Positions 49,757 through 59,519 are shown, counted from the first letter of the stretch. The stretch is 64,000 nucleotides of DNA from Sphaerochaetaceae bacterium (GCA_024405015.1 JAKSPE010000006.1:1-64000); one strand, 5' to 3'. Program-made: numbers and translations. The notes: a model not told the origin generated them from the sequence alone.

Positions 49757-51199
49757 ATGAAGAAACTGTTTGCTATCACCATTGCAATGCTTCTGGCTGT
49801 TGCATGCCTTCCGCTTTTCGCACAGTCACAAAGCGAGACTCTACGCATCATGATGGATCCGGGAAAGGATCAGATCATACTCAATCCGTACACCGCATCG
49901 GACAGCAACAGCATCATCCTCATGCTCAACATGTATGACGGACTCTTCCAGTACGACAAGGCCACAAGTGATCCGATTCCAGCCATTGCCACAGGTTACA
50001 CCACATCAGAGGATGGACTTCAGTGGACGTTCTCCTTAAGGCATGCACGTTTTTCAGATGGAAGCGACATAACTGCAAACACCTTCATCGAGTCCTGGAA
50101 CTACATGGTCAACGGACCTTTGGGAAGCAATCTGGATTTCGTGCAGAGAAATAAAAGTGGCAAGCTCAGCCTTGAGGCTCCAGATCCATATACACTTGTG
50201 ATTAACCTCCGCTATCCGGTTCCCTACCTGCCAAGTCTGCTCTGCCAGCCTTGTCTTGCGGCAATCAAGGATACGGTGACCTACAGCGGCGCCTACAAGC
50301 TCATCAGCCAGTCCGACGAGCTGATCACGTTCCGAAGAAATGCCTATTACTGGGACACCGTTCAGACCGATTTCGTCGAAGTCATCTTAAGTGACCTCTA
50401 CGGTCAGGCTTTCCTGGACGGAGACATCCAGTGGTCCATGGCAGCGATTGCCGATGCCTCCGAACACATGGTTCTCTCAAAGCTCTATGCAACCACCTTC
50501 TTCTATTTCAGCGCAAAGGATGGTGCCTATGCCAATGACAACATCCGCAAGGCCATGATTTCCATCATTCCATGGGATATCATCCGAAGCATCCAGGGAA
50601 GCCTTTTGGAGTCCACATCCATCGTTCCGGACAGTGGTGTCAGCGCACAGATCAACGAAGACATCATCAGTCTTCTGGCTGCAGGCGGATACCCATATGG
50701 CCAAAAGCCTCTTCCTATGATCCGCATGGCCGTGACAAGAGGTTCCCAGAACTCCGCTGTCGCAGAGCTAATTGCAGAACTTTGGTCCAGAACACTCGGT
50801 GTTACCGTCACAATCAGCACCGTACCTCTTACCGTCTATGCCTCTGTTCCAGAAGAGAACCCATATGACTTTTGCACCATCACCTGGATCGGTGACTACT
50901 CCGACCCTATGGCATTTCTGGGACTCTTCGAATCGGATGGGTCTTTCAATCTTGCAAACTTCTCCAACGCTGAATATGACAACCTTCTAGACAGTGCCAG
51001 AAACGCAGCCGATGCGCTGACACGACAGAGTCTTCTCAATCAGGCAGAACAGGTTCTTTTGAATTCAGGAGTTGTCATTCCAATGTCCACCGCATTTGCC
51101 ACCAATTTTGTGCGCAAAGACCTGATCTCCGGTTGGGAGACCAATCCACTGGACATTCATCTTTTCAAGTACATTTCATTCTTTGCTGAGCAGACATGA
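49757..51199 (+). CDS. Peptide/oligopeptide ABC transporter substrate-binding protein (family 5)
   Basis: A 480-residue secreted protein. The signal peptide is cut near LFAQS (residues 20-24). Family 5 features include LNPYTASDSNSIILMLNMYDGLFQYD and LQWTFSLRHARFSDGSDITANTF (about 95-115), then the AYKLISQSDELITFRRNAYYW block. It has no lipobox. No permease or ATPase genes are adjacent, so it is an orphan binding protein that probably feeds an Opp/Dpp importer elsewhere. Its last 24 bases overlap the end of the convergent ispF gene. Confidence 0.9.
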   Translation: MKKLFAITIAMLLAVACLPLFAQSQSETLRIMMDPGKDQIILNPYTASDSNSIILMLNMYDGLFQYDKATSDPIPAIATGYTTSEDGLQWTFSLRHARFSDGSDITANTFIESWNYMVNGPLGSNLDFVQRNKSGKLSLEAPDPYTLVINLRYPVPYLPSLLCQPCLAAIKDTVTYSGAYKLISQSDELITFRRNAYYWDTVQTDFVEVILSDLYGQAFLDGDIQWSMAAIADASEHMVLSKLYATTFFYFSAKDGAYANDNIRKAMISIIPWDIIRSIQGSLLESTSIVPDSGVSAQINEDIISLLAAGGYPYGQKPLPMIRMAVTRGSQNSAVAELIAELWSRTLGVTVTISTVPLTVYASVPEENPYDFCTITWIGDYSDPMAFLGLFESDGSFNLANFSNAEYDNLLDSARNAADALTRQSLLNQAEQVLLNSGVVIPMSTAFATNFVRKDLISGWETNPLDIHLFKYISFFAEQT

Positions 51200-51655
51200 G
51201 CTCTGGCAAACGACAGCATCACCTGCTCCAAGTTCGCCCAGCATATGCTCTGCCGTTTTGGCTTTGACAGTAAAGTCCTCAAATCCGATGTCAAGAGTAA
51301 CAGACATGAACTGTCTGATATTATCCTTGTAAGGTCCAAGTTTCGGACTCTGGAGAATCACCGTGGTATCGACATTCACAATTGAGTAGCCCTTGCTGTG
51401 AATCATATCAACAACATCCTGAAGAAGAACAACAGAGCTGATTCCCTCGTAGTTTGGATCCGTATCCGGAAACAGCGTTCCGATGTCTTCCATGCCGGCG
51501 GCCCCCAAAAGAGAGTCGATTACCGCATGAATCAGGGCATCTCCATCGGAGTGTCCAAGACAGCCCTTGTCACTTTCGATCTCAATGCCGCCAAGAACAA
51601 GAGGTCTGTCTTTCACAAGCTTATGGATATCCCAACCGGTACCGATTCTTATCAT
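51176..51655 (-). CDS. ispF: 2-C-methyl-D-erythritol 2,4-cyclodiphosphate synthase
   Basis: A 159-residue enzyme of the MEP isoprenoid pathway. The zinc motif is GWDIHKL (DxH) at the N-terminus, with SDKGCLGHSDGDALIHAVIDSLLGAA next and the substrate loop DIGTLFPDTDP; KAKTAEHMLGELGAGDAV closes the fold. ATG 51655 starts 1 nt after the ispD stop. The gene overlaps the convergent peptide-binding protein gene by 24 bp, which is unusually tight. Confidence 0.95.
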   Translation of the reverse strand: MIRIGTGWDIHKLVKDRPLVLGGIEIESDKGCLGHSDGDALIHAVIDSLLGAAGMEDIGTLFPDTDPNYEGISSVVLLQDVVDMIHSKGYSIVNVDTTVILQSPKLGPYKDNIRQFMSVTLDIGFEDFTVKAKTAEHMLGELGAGDAVVCQSSCLLSKE

Positions 51656-51656
51656 G

Positions 51657-52376
51657 TCAGTGTCCCTCCTTAAGATCCTGGGCGTATGTGATTTTGCTGT
51701 TGCTCTTGCTCCCCTGCACAAAGGCCACCTTTTTGCCGAAGTCCATAAAGATCTCTGTGTCATCGGTATAGGCCTTACCCGCTATGGCCGCACAGTGTGC
51801 GTCATAGATGTCCGGGAAACGGAAAGACTGCGGCGTCTGGACGGTGCACACACCTTCGCGGCTGAGTCTTCCACATAAAAAGCCATCCTTATCAACCTGC
51901 ACAAGAGTATCGGTCATACGGATGCAAGGACAGGCGCCACCATGCTGAAAAGCTGCATTGATACAGCTAGACACAAGAGCCTTGTCTACATAAGGTCTGG
52001 CACCATCATGGATGCTGACAATATCAATGGCAAGTTCTTGTGCCATATCATTTAAAGCAGAAAGTGCATGGAAGACTGAAGCCTGTCTGGTATCACCGCC
52101 TTTCACATACAGAACTTTGACATCCGACAGGTTTGTAAGGACTGCTGACTGATCGATCAGAGCCTTTACCGCCTCAAGGTCACCATCGCGGTAAGTCACC
52201 ACGACTGCAACCAAACCAGGCACCTGAGTAAACGGAGCGATTGCCCTACATAATACAGGCATTTCACCGATAGTGAGAAATTCCTTTTTGACCGGATTCT
52301 TGGCGTCAGAGGACTCGTTGAATCTGCGAGACGATCCCGCAGCTGTCACAATCACTGCATGGCGCAATGGCATCAT
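51657..52376 (-). CDS. ispD: 2-C-methyl-D-erythritol 4-phosphate cytidylyltransferase
   Basis: A 239-residue CTP-dependent transferase. The nucleotide-binding loop is AVIVTAAGSSRRF followed by KKEFLTIGEMPVL, with VKGGDTRQASVFHAL, IHDGARPYVD, VQTPQSFRF and the DDTEIFMDFGKKVAFVQGSKSNSKIT end block. It acts just before IspE and IspF. ATG 52376 and 52373 are both possible; the second overlaps the carD stop as TGATG. It lies between carD and ispF in one transcript. Confidence 0.94.
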   Translation of the reverse strand: MMPLRHAVIVTAAGSSRRFNESSDAKNPVKKEFLTIGEMPVLCRAIAPFTQVPGLVAVVVTYRDGDLEAVKALIDQSAVLTNLSDVKVLYVKGGDTRQASVFHALSALNDMAQELAIDIVSIHDGARPYVDKALVSSCINAAFQHGGACPCIRMTDTLVQVDKDGFLCGRLSREGVCTVQTPQSFRFPDIYDAHCAAIAGKAYTDDTEIFMDFGKKVAFVQGSKSNSKITYAQDLKEGH

Positions 52377-52873
52377 TTCTCCAAATGAGAGAAGATGGTC
52401 TTTTCAATCTCTTTCTTGTCCTTGTTCAGGGCATAGGAACATTCGTCAATGAGAAGGCTCAGAGCATTGTCATAGAGCTTTCTTTCCTGAACCGGAAGCT
52501 CCTTGACCTTGCTTCTGTGATAGAGACCCTGTACGACCTTGGCAATGGAATTGATGGAACCTTCCTTGATGAGGTCAACATTCATCTGGTAACGGGCCTT
52601 CCAATCAACGGAGACAGGCTCGTACTTGCTGGAGATGATATCAAGTGCCTTGAGGGCCTCGGCTTCAGATACGATGGCACGAACACCGGAATCCTCAACC
52701 TTCTCAACAGGGATGCTAACAGTCATGTCAGACATGTCAATGTAGATGACGTAATACAGGACTGGAACGTTGCGAACGGTGCGCTCTCTGATGTCCTTTA
52801 CGACACCAACTCCCTGAAGAGGATAAACTACATGTTCACCGATTTTGAATTGAAGCTGCTTATCTGAAGTCAT
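52373..52873 (-). CDS. carD: CarD/CdnL-family transcription factor
   Basis: A 166-residue regulator. The N-terminal RNA-polymerase-interacting Tudor-like domain reads FKIGEHVVYPLQGVGVVKDI and YYVIYIDMSDMTVSIPVEKVEDSGVR. The C-terminal helical DNA-contacting domain spans about 85-160 (WKARYQMNVDLIKEGS, ERKLYDNALSLLIDECSYA). CarD stabilises promoter opening, typically at rRNA promoters. It heads a carD-ispD-ispF transcript, an order also known from mycobacteria. TATAAT lies exactly 6 nt before ATG 52873 with no SD. Confidence 0.93.
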   Translation of the reverse strand: MTSDKQLQFKIGEHVVYPLQGVGVVKDIRERTVRNVPVLYYVIYIDMSDMTVSIPVEKVEDSGVRAIVSEAEALKALDIISSKYEPVSVDWKARYQMNVDLIKEGSINSIAKVVQGLYHRSKVKELPVQERKLYDNALSLLIDECSYALNKDKKEIEKTIFSHLEK

Positions 52874-52879
52874 GGTCTC

Positions 52880-52908
52880 ATTATACCCCAAAATTGGGCA
52901 CTGAACAA
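52880..52908 (-). promoter_or_regulatory. carD promoter, leaderless type
   Basis: On the minus strand TTGTTC (52908-52903), a 17-nt spacer and TATAAT (52885-52880) are followed by GAGACC and ATG 52873. It is the clearest of the leaderless-type promoters here. Confidence 0.75.
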
Positions 52909-52995
52909 GCAAGCAATATAGAAAAAAAGTACTCGTTACGTTATAGTAACGCGATGTCTCAACGCTTTTGGCGGGGCATCTGAGGAAAAAGACAA

Positions 52996-54534
52996 ATGGC
53001 AAAGAAAACAGCAGGCGAAAACAAGCCGATTCTGAGCACCAGACGTTGTGGTGTTCTCATCCATCCGACATCATTTCCATCCCCTTTCGGCATCGGCGAT
53101 CTGGGAATCGAGGCAAGAAAGACTCTCCGAATGCTGTCCCAGGCAAAGGTCTCCCTTTGGCAGATCCTTCCACTGGGACCTACCGGTTTCGGTGACAGCC
53201 CTTATGCCGCAAGATCCACATTCGCAGGAAACGAGCTTCTGATTGACCTCAGGTCTTTGGACATGCTCTGCGATTCAGAAGGTCTTGGAAAGAAATACGA
53301 CGACTCTGAGAACCAGACCAAGGGCAGAGTCAGCTATCCGGATGTTTATGCCAACAAGATGGTCCTTCTAAAGGAGGCAGCCCAGCTTTTCATTGCCGGC
53401 AAGTTCCCAAAGACAGACTATGAGGCTTTCTGCAAGGAAAACACCTGGTGGCTGGATGATTATGCCCTGTTTCAAGCACTTGTGAACCACTTCAACGACT
53501 CTCGCTGGTTCCTTTGGGACGAGGACATCAAAACCCGCAAAAAGAGTGCCATCTCCAAGTGGACAAAGCAATTGTCCAATGAGATTGAAATCTACAAGGT
53601 CCTGCAGTACTTCTTCTTCAGCCAGTGGAATTCCCTTCACCGATTTGCCAATGAGCTTGGCATCAAGATCATCGGCGACATTCCAATCTACGTCGCGGGA
53701 GACAGCGTGGACGCCTGGACGAACTGGAGCCTTTTCAAAATCGATGCAAAAGGAAACCAGACAGCACTTGCAGGCTGCCCACCAGATGCCTTCACCGAAG
53801 ATGGTCAGCTGTGGGGAAACCCGACCTACAATTGGCCAGAGCATGAGAAGGATGACTATGCCTGGTGGAGAAAGCGCATGGAAATGACCTTGAAGATGGT
53901 TGATGTCGTCAGAATCGACCATTTCAGAGGCTTTGAGTCCTATTGGGAAGTCCCTATGGGCGAAACCACTGCCAAGAACGGAAAATGGCTTCCAGGACCT
54001 GGCATGGACCTTCTGAAGCACTTCAAGAACATGAACGTCATCGGCGAGGACCTGGGATTCATCACACCAGAAGTCCTGGCCATGAAGAAAAAAAGCGGTT
54101 TCCCAGGCATGAAGGTCATCCAGTTCGCATGGGATGCAAAGGATGGCTTCTTCGACACCACAAACACAAGCCTTCCTCACAACTACGAGGACAGTAACTG
54201 CATCGCCTACACAGGAACCCACGACAACGAGACCACACGAGGCTGGTACGAGAACCAGAGTGACTTCATGAAGGATATTCTCCGACGCTATTTCCAGAGC
54301 CCAGATGAAGATATCGTATGGCAGATCATCAGAACCCTCATGGGAAGCGTTGCCAACACCGTGGTGATTCCAATGCAGGACATCATCGGCCTGGACAACA
54401 GCGCCAGAATGAACCTGCCGTCTTCTGTTGGTTCTGCCAACTGGTCATGGAGATTCGATCCAGACACCGTTCAGCCTTGGATGCTCGACAGACTCAGCGG
54501 CATGATTGAGATCTTCGGAAGAGACGTAAAATAA
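52996..54534 (+). CDS. malQ: 4-alpha-glucanotransferase (amylomaltase, GH77)
   Basis: A 512-residue disproportionating enzyme. RRCGVLIHPTSFPSPFGIGDLG and WQILPLGPTGFGDSPYAARSTFAGN open the barrel. IGDIPIYVAGDSVDAW, VVRIDHFRGFESYWEVP (nucleophile Asp, about 300), VIGEDLGFITPEV (acid/base Glu, about 348) and YTGTHDNETTRGWY (about 400) are the GH77 motifs. It transfers alpha-1,4-glucan chains for maltodextrin or glycogen use. A weak SD (GAGGAAAAA) precedes ATG, and a strong terminator follows. Confidence 0.95.
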   Translation: MAKKTAGENKPILSTRRCGVLIHPTSFPSPFGIGDLGIEARKTLRMLSQAKVSLWQILPLGPTGFGDSPYAARSTFAGNELLIDLRSLDMLCDSEGLGKKYDDSENQTKGRVSYPDVYANKMVLLKEAAQLFIAGKFPKTDYEAFCKENTWWLDDYALFQALVNHFNDSRWFLWDEDIKTRKKSAISKWTKQLSNEIEIYKVLQYFFFSQWNSLHRFANELGIKIIGDIPIYVAGDSVDAWTNWSLFKIDAKGNQTALAGCPPDAFTEDGQLWGNPTYNWPEHEKDDYAWWRKRMEMTLKMVDVVRIDHFRGFESYWEVPMGETTAKNGKWLPGPGMDLLKHFKNMNVIGEDLGFITPEVLAMKKKSGFPGMKVIQFAWDAKDGFFDTTNTSLPHNYEDSNCIAYTGTHDNETTRGWYENQSDFMKDILRRYFQSPDEDIVWQIIRTLMGSVANTVVIPMQDIIGLDNSARMNLPSSVGSANWSWRFDPDTVQPWMLDRLSGMIEIFGRDVK

Positions 54535-54570
54535 TTCCGTTTTCGGAAAGGTAAACATAAACTTAAAGCG

Positions 54571-54607
54571 AAACGGCTGGTTTTCAGACGGAAAACAGCC
54601 GTTTTTT
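54571..54607 (+). terminator. Intrinsic terminator
   Basis: A long stem (AAACGGCTGGTTTTC 54571-54585 with GAAAACAGCCGTTT 54591-54604, one bulge) ends in a run of T. It ends malQ. Confidence 0.88.
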
Positions 54608-54742
54608 GTTTGCCATTACACCCACATCGAATGAAAGCTGCAGAAGGACAACTGTTGCTCAAAGTTGCACAAAAGCCTTTTTTCCCTGCCCTTTTATCGA
54701 AAACCGAATTGACACTAAATCATATAATTGAGATGCTATGGC

Positions 54743-55318
54743 ATGGACGAACTCAAAGCACGTATCTTGTCGGAAGGCAAAGTCCTTCCGGGCAACATCA
54801 TTAAGGTTGGCTCATTCTTGAATCACAAGATCGACACTGATCTCATGTCAAGAATGGCAGATGAATTCGGAAAACACTTTGATCTCTCAAAGGTTTCACT
54901 TATCCTGACAATCGAAGCCAGTGGAATTGCTCTTGCAAGCATCTGTTCCCTCAAGTGGGGAATTCCTATGGTATTCGCAAAGAAAGCCAAGAGCGACAAC
55001 ATTGAGAATGGAATCCTCCACAGCGAGATCTATTCCTATACTTATAAGAAGACCGTCAACGTCATGGTTGAAGCAGAGCACATCAAGCCTACCGACAATG
55101 TTCTCGTAATGGACGACTTCCTTGCCAACGGCGAGGCTGTCAGAGGACTTACCGATGTCGTCAAGGGTGCTGGTGCATCCCTTGCTGGTGTTGCCATTGC
55201 TGTTGAGAAGGGATTCCAGGGCGGCGGAGACAGACTCCGTGCAGCAGGAATCGACGTCTACAGCCTTGCAATCATCGACGACGCAAGCGACGGAACAATC
55301 AAATTCAGAGAGAACTAA
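54743..55318 (+). CDS. xpt: Xanthine phosphoribosyltransferase
   Basis: A 191-residue purine salvage enzyme. [31 protein letters not shown] is the Xpt N-terminus, ASGIALA and FAKKAKS are typical, and the PRPP loop is [16 protein letters not shown] (about 125) followed by [18 protein letters not shown] at 54723-54728 gives a leader of only about 8 nt, or TTGACA at 54709 with a poor -10 gives none; either way no SD is seen. guaA starts 1 nt after the stop, so XMP made here can be turned to GMP directly. Confidence 0.92.
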   Translation: MDELKARILSEGKVLPGNIIKVGSFLNHKIDTDLMSRMADEFGKHFDLSKVSLILTIEASGIALASICSLKWGIPMVFAKKAKSDNIENGILHSEIYSYTYKKTVNVMVEAEHIKPTDNVLVMDDFLANGEAVRGLTDVVKGAGASLAGVAIAVEKGFQGGGDRLRAAGIDVYSLAIIDDASDGTIKFREN

Positions 55319-55319
55319 C

Positions 55320-56867
55320 ATGAACGCAAACGAAGAGAAGGTTCTGATACTGGATTTTGGTAGCCAGTACAACCAGCTTATCGCAAGACGCGTGAGAGAG
55401 ATCGGCATCTACTGCGAACTCAAGCCATTCTCAATGCCTTTTGAGAAGATCCAGGGGTTCGGACCTATGGCCATCATCCTCTCCGGAGGTCCTTCCAGCG
55501 TCTACGATGAGAAATCACCAAAGATTGACACACGCATTTTCGAGATGGGAATTCCAGTTCTCGGTATCTGCTATGGCGCTCAGCTCATGGCCTACACCCT
55601 TGGTGGAAAGGTCGTTCCAGCCGATAGCCTTGCCAACCGAGAGTATGGAAGAACGGAAACAGAGTTTGACACCAACTCTTCCCTTTTCGGCAATATATCT
55701 TCGAAAAGCATTACATGGATGAGCCATGGAGACAGTGTTGAGCGCATTCCTGACGGTTTCAAGGCCATTGCACACTCTGCAGGTTGCCCATTCGCAGGAT
55801 TTGAGAACACTGCCAAAAACTTCTATGCAGTTCAGTTCCATCCAGAGGTCAAACACACAGAGGAAGGCTTTGAGATTCTCAGAACATTCCTTATGGATAT
55901 CGCTGGAGCCAAGGCACAGTGGTCCATGGCCAACTACAAGCTCACTGCCATTGAGCAGATCAAAGCCAAGGTCGGCGACGGAAAGGCACTTTTGGCACTC
56001 TCTGGTGGAGTCGACAGCTCTGTTGCTGCAGCACTCATGTCCCAGGCCATTGGCGAAAAGCTCACTTGTGTCTTTGTTGACCACGGTCTTCTGAGAAAGG
56101 ACGAAGGTGACCAGGTAGAAGAGATTTTCTCCAACTACCCAGTCAAGTTCGTCAGAGTCAATGCCCAGAAACATTTCATGGACAAGCTTGCCGGCGTCAC
56201 AGAGCCAGAAAGAAAGAGAAAGATCATCGGCGAGGAGTTCATCCGCGTCTTCGAAGCGGAAGCAAAGAAGATCGGCGCTGTTGATTTCCTTGTTCAGGGT
56301 ACCATCTATCCAGATGTCATCGAATCCGGTATGGGAAGCAACGCAGCGGTCATCAAGAGCCACCACAATGTTGGAGGCCTTCCAGACTATGTTGATTTCA
56401 AGGAGATCATCGAGCCACTGAGAAACCTCTTCAAAGATGAGGTTCGCCAGCTTGGCAGAGAGCTCGGTCTTCCTGAGTATCTTGTCAGTCGTCAGCCGTT
56501 CCCAGGTCCAGGACTTGCCATCCGCGTCATCGGAGAGATTACAGAAGAAAAGCTTGCCATCCTCAGAGATGCCGACTGGATTTTCCGCTCCGAGGTCGAG
56601 GCAGCCAAGGTTCCTGAGGCCAGCCAGTACTTCGCCGTTCTTACCAACACAAAGAGCGTCGGTGTCATGGGTGATGGAAGAACCTATGACTACACACTGG
56701 CTCTTCGATGCGTCAGCACAAGCGACTTCATGACAGCAACCTTCACACGCATCCCTTATGATGTACTGGAGAAGGTATCACACAGAATCGTCAATGAGGT
56801 CCCACACATCAACCGCATCGTCTACGACATCACAGCCAAACCACCAGCAACAGTGGAGTGGGAGTGA
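55320..56867 (+). CDS. guaA: GMP synthase (glutamine-hydrolysing)
   Basis: A 515-residue two-domain enzyme. The glutaminase half has [18 protein letters not shown], the nucleophile Cys in [12 protein letters not shown] (about 85) and the His-Glu pair in [14 protein letters not shown] (about 175). The synthetase half has the ATP-pyrophosphatase loop [14 protein letters not shown] (about 225) and the dimerisation domain ending PPATVEWE. It makes GMP from XMP. The start follows the xpt stop directly, and a terminator follows. Confidence 0.96.
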   Translation: MNANEEKVLILDFGSQYNQLIARRVREIGIYCELKPFSMPFEKIQGFGPMAIILSGGPSSVYDEKSPKIDTRIFEMGIPVLGICYGAQLMAYTLGGKVVPADSLANREYGRTETEFDTNSSLFGNISSKSITWMSHGDSVERIPDGFKAIAHSAGCPFAGFENTAKNFYAVQFHPEVKHTEEGFEILRTFLMDIAGAKAQWSMANYKLTAIEQIKAKVGDGKALLALSGGVDSSVAAALMSQAIGEKLTCVFVDHGLLRKDEGDQVEEIFSNYPVKFVRVNAQKHFMDKLAGVTEPERKRKIIGEEFIRVFEAEAKKIGAVDFLVQGTIYPDVIESGMGSNAAVIKSHHNVGGLPDYVDFKEIIEPLRNLFKDEVRQLGRELGLPEYLVSRQPFPGPGLAIRVIGEITEEKLAILRDADWIFRSEVEAAKVPEASQYFAVLTNTKSVGVMGDGRTYDYTLALRCVSTSDFMTATFTRIPYDVLEKVSHRIVNEVPHINRIVYDITAKPPATVEWE

Positions 56868-56875
56868 CAAACAGA

Positions 56876-56905
56876 AAACTGACTCGAAAGGGTCAGTTTT
56901 TTTAT
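56876..56905 (+). terminator. Intrinsic terminator
   Basis: The stem AAACTGAC (56876-56883) with GTCAGTTT (56892-56899) continues into a T run. It ends the xpt-guaA transcript. Confidence 0.88.
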
Positions 56906-56966
56906 CCCCAAGCCAGACGGAATCGGTTATCATGAAAGCCAGGCATGAAACGTTTAGGAGAACCAC

Positions 56967-57686
56967 ATGACAAAAGGTGCTTTTGGTAAAAGTAAGGAGA
57001 AACATACATTCGCCGGCAGAATCCTGCTGATCACGCTTTTGCTCTGTTTCATGCTCATCTCCTGCAACCAGGAGGAGAAACTGGATTCCATGGGCCGTCC
57101 GTCTTTCCTTCCACCGGCAGTCACGCTGGACGCCCTTGAAGGGACCTACGAGATCGTGACTTCAACCGGTTTTCTGCCTGAGAAGCATCTCTACAGCTTT
57201 TCAGGCGGTGTCATCACATCTGTCCCATGCGGGGATTACTCCTCCTATCTTGATGATCCGGTTGTAACCGGGTCCTACACATTGAGCGGAAATTCCATCA
57301 CCATGAATTTCAATGGGCAGAACCGAAGTGGAAGTTTAGCCTTTGTCGAGGATGTAGGCATTGAACTTTCCTTGGCAGGAGAACAGACGATCAGGCTCAA
57401 GAAGTTCTCGGACGAGCAGATTGATACCAGCATCTACGGCAGCGGCAACATCGTGGGAACCTATATCGATGAGATGTTCGTATTCGACATCTATCCGAAC
57501 AAGACGATGCTTGTCATGGATTTTGATCTGAACGAACTCTTTCACTATCGATACGACTTCCAGGGCAACAACAATACAATCATCCACCTCAAACGCTATC
57601 TGGAAAACAGAGACGATAGGGTCAACATCGTGAAAGTCGGAAAATACCTGCTGTTCGGCAGCAGTGTGCTGATGAAGCTGCAATAG
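56967..57686 (+). CDS. Predicted lipoprotein of unknown function
   Basis: A 239-residue protein. A basic N-terminal extension of about 17 residues precedes a hydrophobic stretch and the lipobox LISC (Cys33). The mature part has two similar beta-rich segments: EGTYEIVTSTGF to GSLAFVEDVGIELSLAG (about 58-140) and VGTYIDEMFVFDIYPNKTMLVMDF (about 163-190). These resemble small lipocalin-like or META-type barrels. An SD (AGGAGA) lies upstream. No partner genes; function unknown. Confidence 0.75.
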   Translation: MTKGAFGKSKEKHTFAGRILLITLLLCFMLISCNQEEKLDSMGRPSFLPPAVTLDALEGTYEIVTSTGFLPEKHLYSFSGGVITSVPCGDYSSYLDDPVVTGSYTLSGNSITMNFNGQNRSGSLAFVEDVGIELSLAGEQTIRLKKFSDEQIDTSIYGSGNIVGTYIDEMFVFDIYPNKTMLVMDFDLNELFHYRYDFQGNNNTIIHLKRYLENRDDRVNIVKVGKYLLFGSSVLMKLQ

Positions 57687-57804
57687 AAACGGACAAGCCT
57701 TCAAATCTTTTCCAAACCTGCAGCTTTTTCATAATAGCCAAAGCATTTTCACTTACTGTTTTAATTTTCTTTTACTGTTCGTTACTGTTTATCAACCCCA
57801 AACC

Positions 57805-57843
57805 AAAGAAAAGGCCGCCTAGGAGAATTTCCCAAGCGGCCTT
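57805..57843 (-). terminator. Intrinsic terminator of the phosphatase gene
   Basis: The stem AAGGCCGC (57811-57818) with GCGGCCTT (57836-57843) is followed on the minus strand by TTTTCTTTGG. Confidence 0.8.
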
Positions 57844-57861
57844 GTTTGTCTTTCAAATGTG

Positions 57862-59391
57862 TCAGCGGTTTTTCTTGTTGACGCTGAGGCTGTCATACTG
57901 GATGCCATCGCTTCCATAGACATCCAAAGTGATGGCCTGTGGTGTCACGGAGACAACGACGAATCCGGATCCCTTCTCACCAACGTAGAAAGCACAGCGA
58001 TTTCCGGTCAGCTCAGGACGGTTCACAATGGCCTTCTCCTCCTGATACTCGGTGATCGGGCTTGTCATGTAAACGGTGCCATCCTCTGCAACCTGGTCAC
58101 CATACAAGGTGTAGCTTCTGCTGTAGGTGTGGGTGTCTGATGCAAGAACAAGATCAACTCTGCACTTGTCCATGACCGGTGCCCAGAACTCATAGGCGCC
58201 AGTTCCGCTGTTTTCACCCTCGAGCATGGAGTAATGCTGGGAAACGATGATGTAGTCGTACTTGCCCTTGTTTGCCTCGACAACGGATTCAAGCCAGATG
58301 CGCTCCATCTCCAACGTCTCCCGATTGGCATAGTTCATGGTTCCGTCATCCTCACGTCCGATGGAATCCAGACAGATGAACAGAACGTTCTCATAAAGGA
58401 ACCAGTAGTTGCTGTCGAGGACATCAGCGTCATCGTCAGGAACGGCAACCATATCAAGATAGTAGGCGCTGGTATCCATGTTCTTCTTACCAGCAGGATA
58501 GTACTCATGGTTTCCGACCAAGAAGGCGAACATGTTTCTGTGAAGTCTGTCACTGCTCTGCCAGTTGAACCAGTTGTTGTAGATCTGTCCCTTGTTGACC
58601 ATGTCGCCGGAGAACAGGACAAAGTTGATATCCTGGCCAAGGATTGCATTGGCACGATCGATTGCGGTGTCGACATTGAAAATCAGTGGATTGTTGGCCT
58701 GTGTGTGGTTATCACTGAGCCACAGGAAATGGAAGGTTCCATCAGAGCCTGCAGTCTTGAAGGTTCCAGCTTCGGAGACGCTACCGTCCGCATTCTTGAC
58801 TCTGTACTGGTAAGTGCTATCCGGCTCAAGGCCCTCGAGTTCGATGCGATAGCGGTAATAGCTTGTGCCGTCATTCCATTCCAGTGTGTTCTTGTTGCAG
58901 GCAACAGCGATTGTCTGCGTGAACTGCGTTGAGTTGGCATCTGTGAGCTCAAGCACACAATCTGGGTTCTGGCTATGCCATGAGATGGTCTGGCTGGTAG
59001 AGCTGTCATGACCCGGACCTGCCATGAGCCAGTTTGCCTGGCGGCTTGGGAATACGGTGATGACAGCAGAGGTCTTCTTGGTAGGGTCCTGGACCGATGA
59101 GACCTGGACCTGAACAGTCTCGGTCTTGTCGGAAGAATCAAGAAGATGGACGGTTCCATCTGGATCGATTGCGACGACATCCGGATTGCTGCTTTCAAAG
59201 ACAACAGCCTTGTTTTCAGCAGTTCCATTGACGGTCACACCCAGTTTGATTGTATCAGGGGCATACAGATACATGGTGTATTTGTCAAGTTTGACGCCAG
59301 TTACAGTTCCCTGGTCCTTTGCGGTTGCACAGGAAACCAGAAGTGAAATCACCAAAACGGCACATGCCATGACGATACAGATTCTTCTCAT
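57862..59391 (-). CDS. Lipoprotein with Ig-like, purple-acid-phosphatase N-terminal and metallophosphoesterase domains
   Basis: A 509-residue predicted surface or periplasmic lipoprotein (lipobox LVSC, Cys21). A BIG2-type Ig-like domain spans about 30-110, a fibronectin-like PAP N-domain about 115-205, then a metallophosphoesterase. Metal ligands lie in FLWLSDNHT, LFSGDMVNKG, VGNHEYY, IIVSQHYSM and LASDTHTYSRSY. The last motif is usually GHxHxYxR; its first His is Asp here. It probably releases phosphate from external esters. GGAAAAGA before ATG is SD-like. TTACTGTT repeats lie on both sides of the gene. Confidence 0.85.
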   Translation of the reverse strand: MRRICIVMACAVLVISLLVSCATAKDQGTVTGVKLDKYTMYLYAPDTIKLGVTVNGTAENKAVVFESSNPDVVAIDPDGTVHLLDSSDKTETVQVQVSSVQDPTKKTSAVITVFPSRQANWLMAGPGHDSSTSQTISWHSQNPDCVLELTDANSTQFTQTIAVACNKNTLEWNDGTSYYRYRIELEGLEPDSTYQYRVKNADGSVSEAGTFKTAGSDGTFHFLWLSDNHTQANNPLIFNVDTAIDRANAILGQDINFVLFSGDMVNKGQIYNNWFNWQSSDRLHRNMFAFLVGNHEYYPAGKKNMDTSAYYLDMVAVPDDDADVLDSNYWFLYENVLFICLDSIGREDDGTMNYANRETLEMERIWLESVVEANKGKYDYIIVSQHYSMLEGENSGTGAYEFWAPVMDKCRVDLVLASDTHTYSRSYTLYGDQVAEDGTVYMTSPITEYQEEKAIVNRPELTGNRCAFYVGEKGSGFVVVSVTPQAITLDVYGSDGIQYDSLSVNKKNR

Positions 59392-59513
59392 TCTTTTCCT
59401 CCCAAAAACGGATCTTTACCCATTACTGTTGTATCATAGGTTTTGCCACCTGTGTGCTTTTTCTCCATATTTTTTATTTCGTTTAGTGATAGCCAAGGGA
59501 CGCCAGTTCCCAA

Positions 59514-59519
59514 TATAGT
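59514..59519 (+). promoter_or_regulatory. -10 element 6 nt before the DUF362 start
   Basis: TATAGT is followed by GAAACC and ATG 59526. No SD and no clear -35. Confidence 0.5.

Noticed and set aside
54609..54742. Purine riboswitch upstream of xpt-guaA
   Set aside because: The interval after the malQ terminator is short, lacks the paired loop motifs of the purine aptamer and contains a -10 box next to the start codon, leaving no room for a leader.
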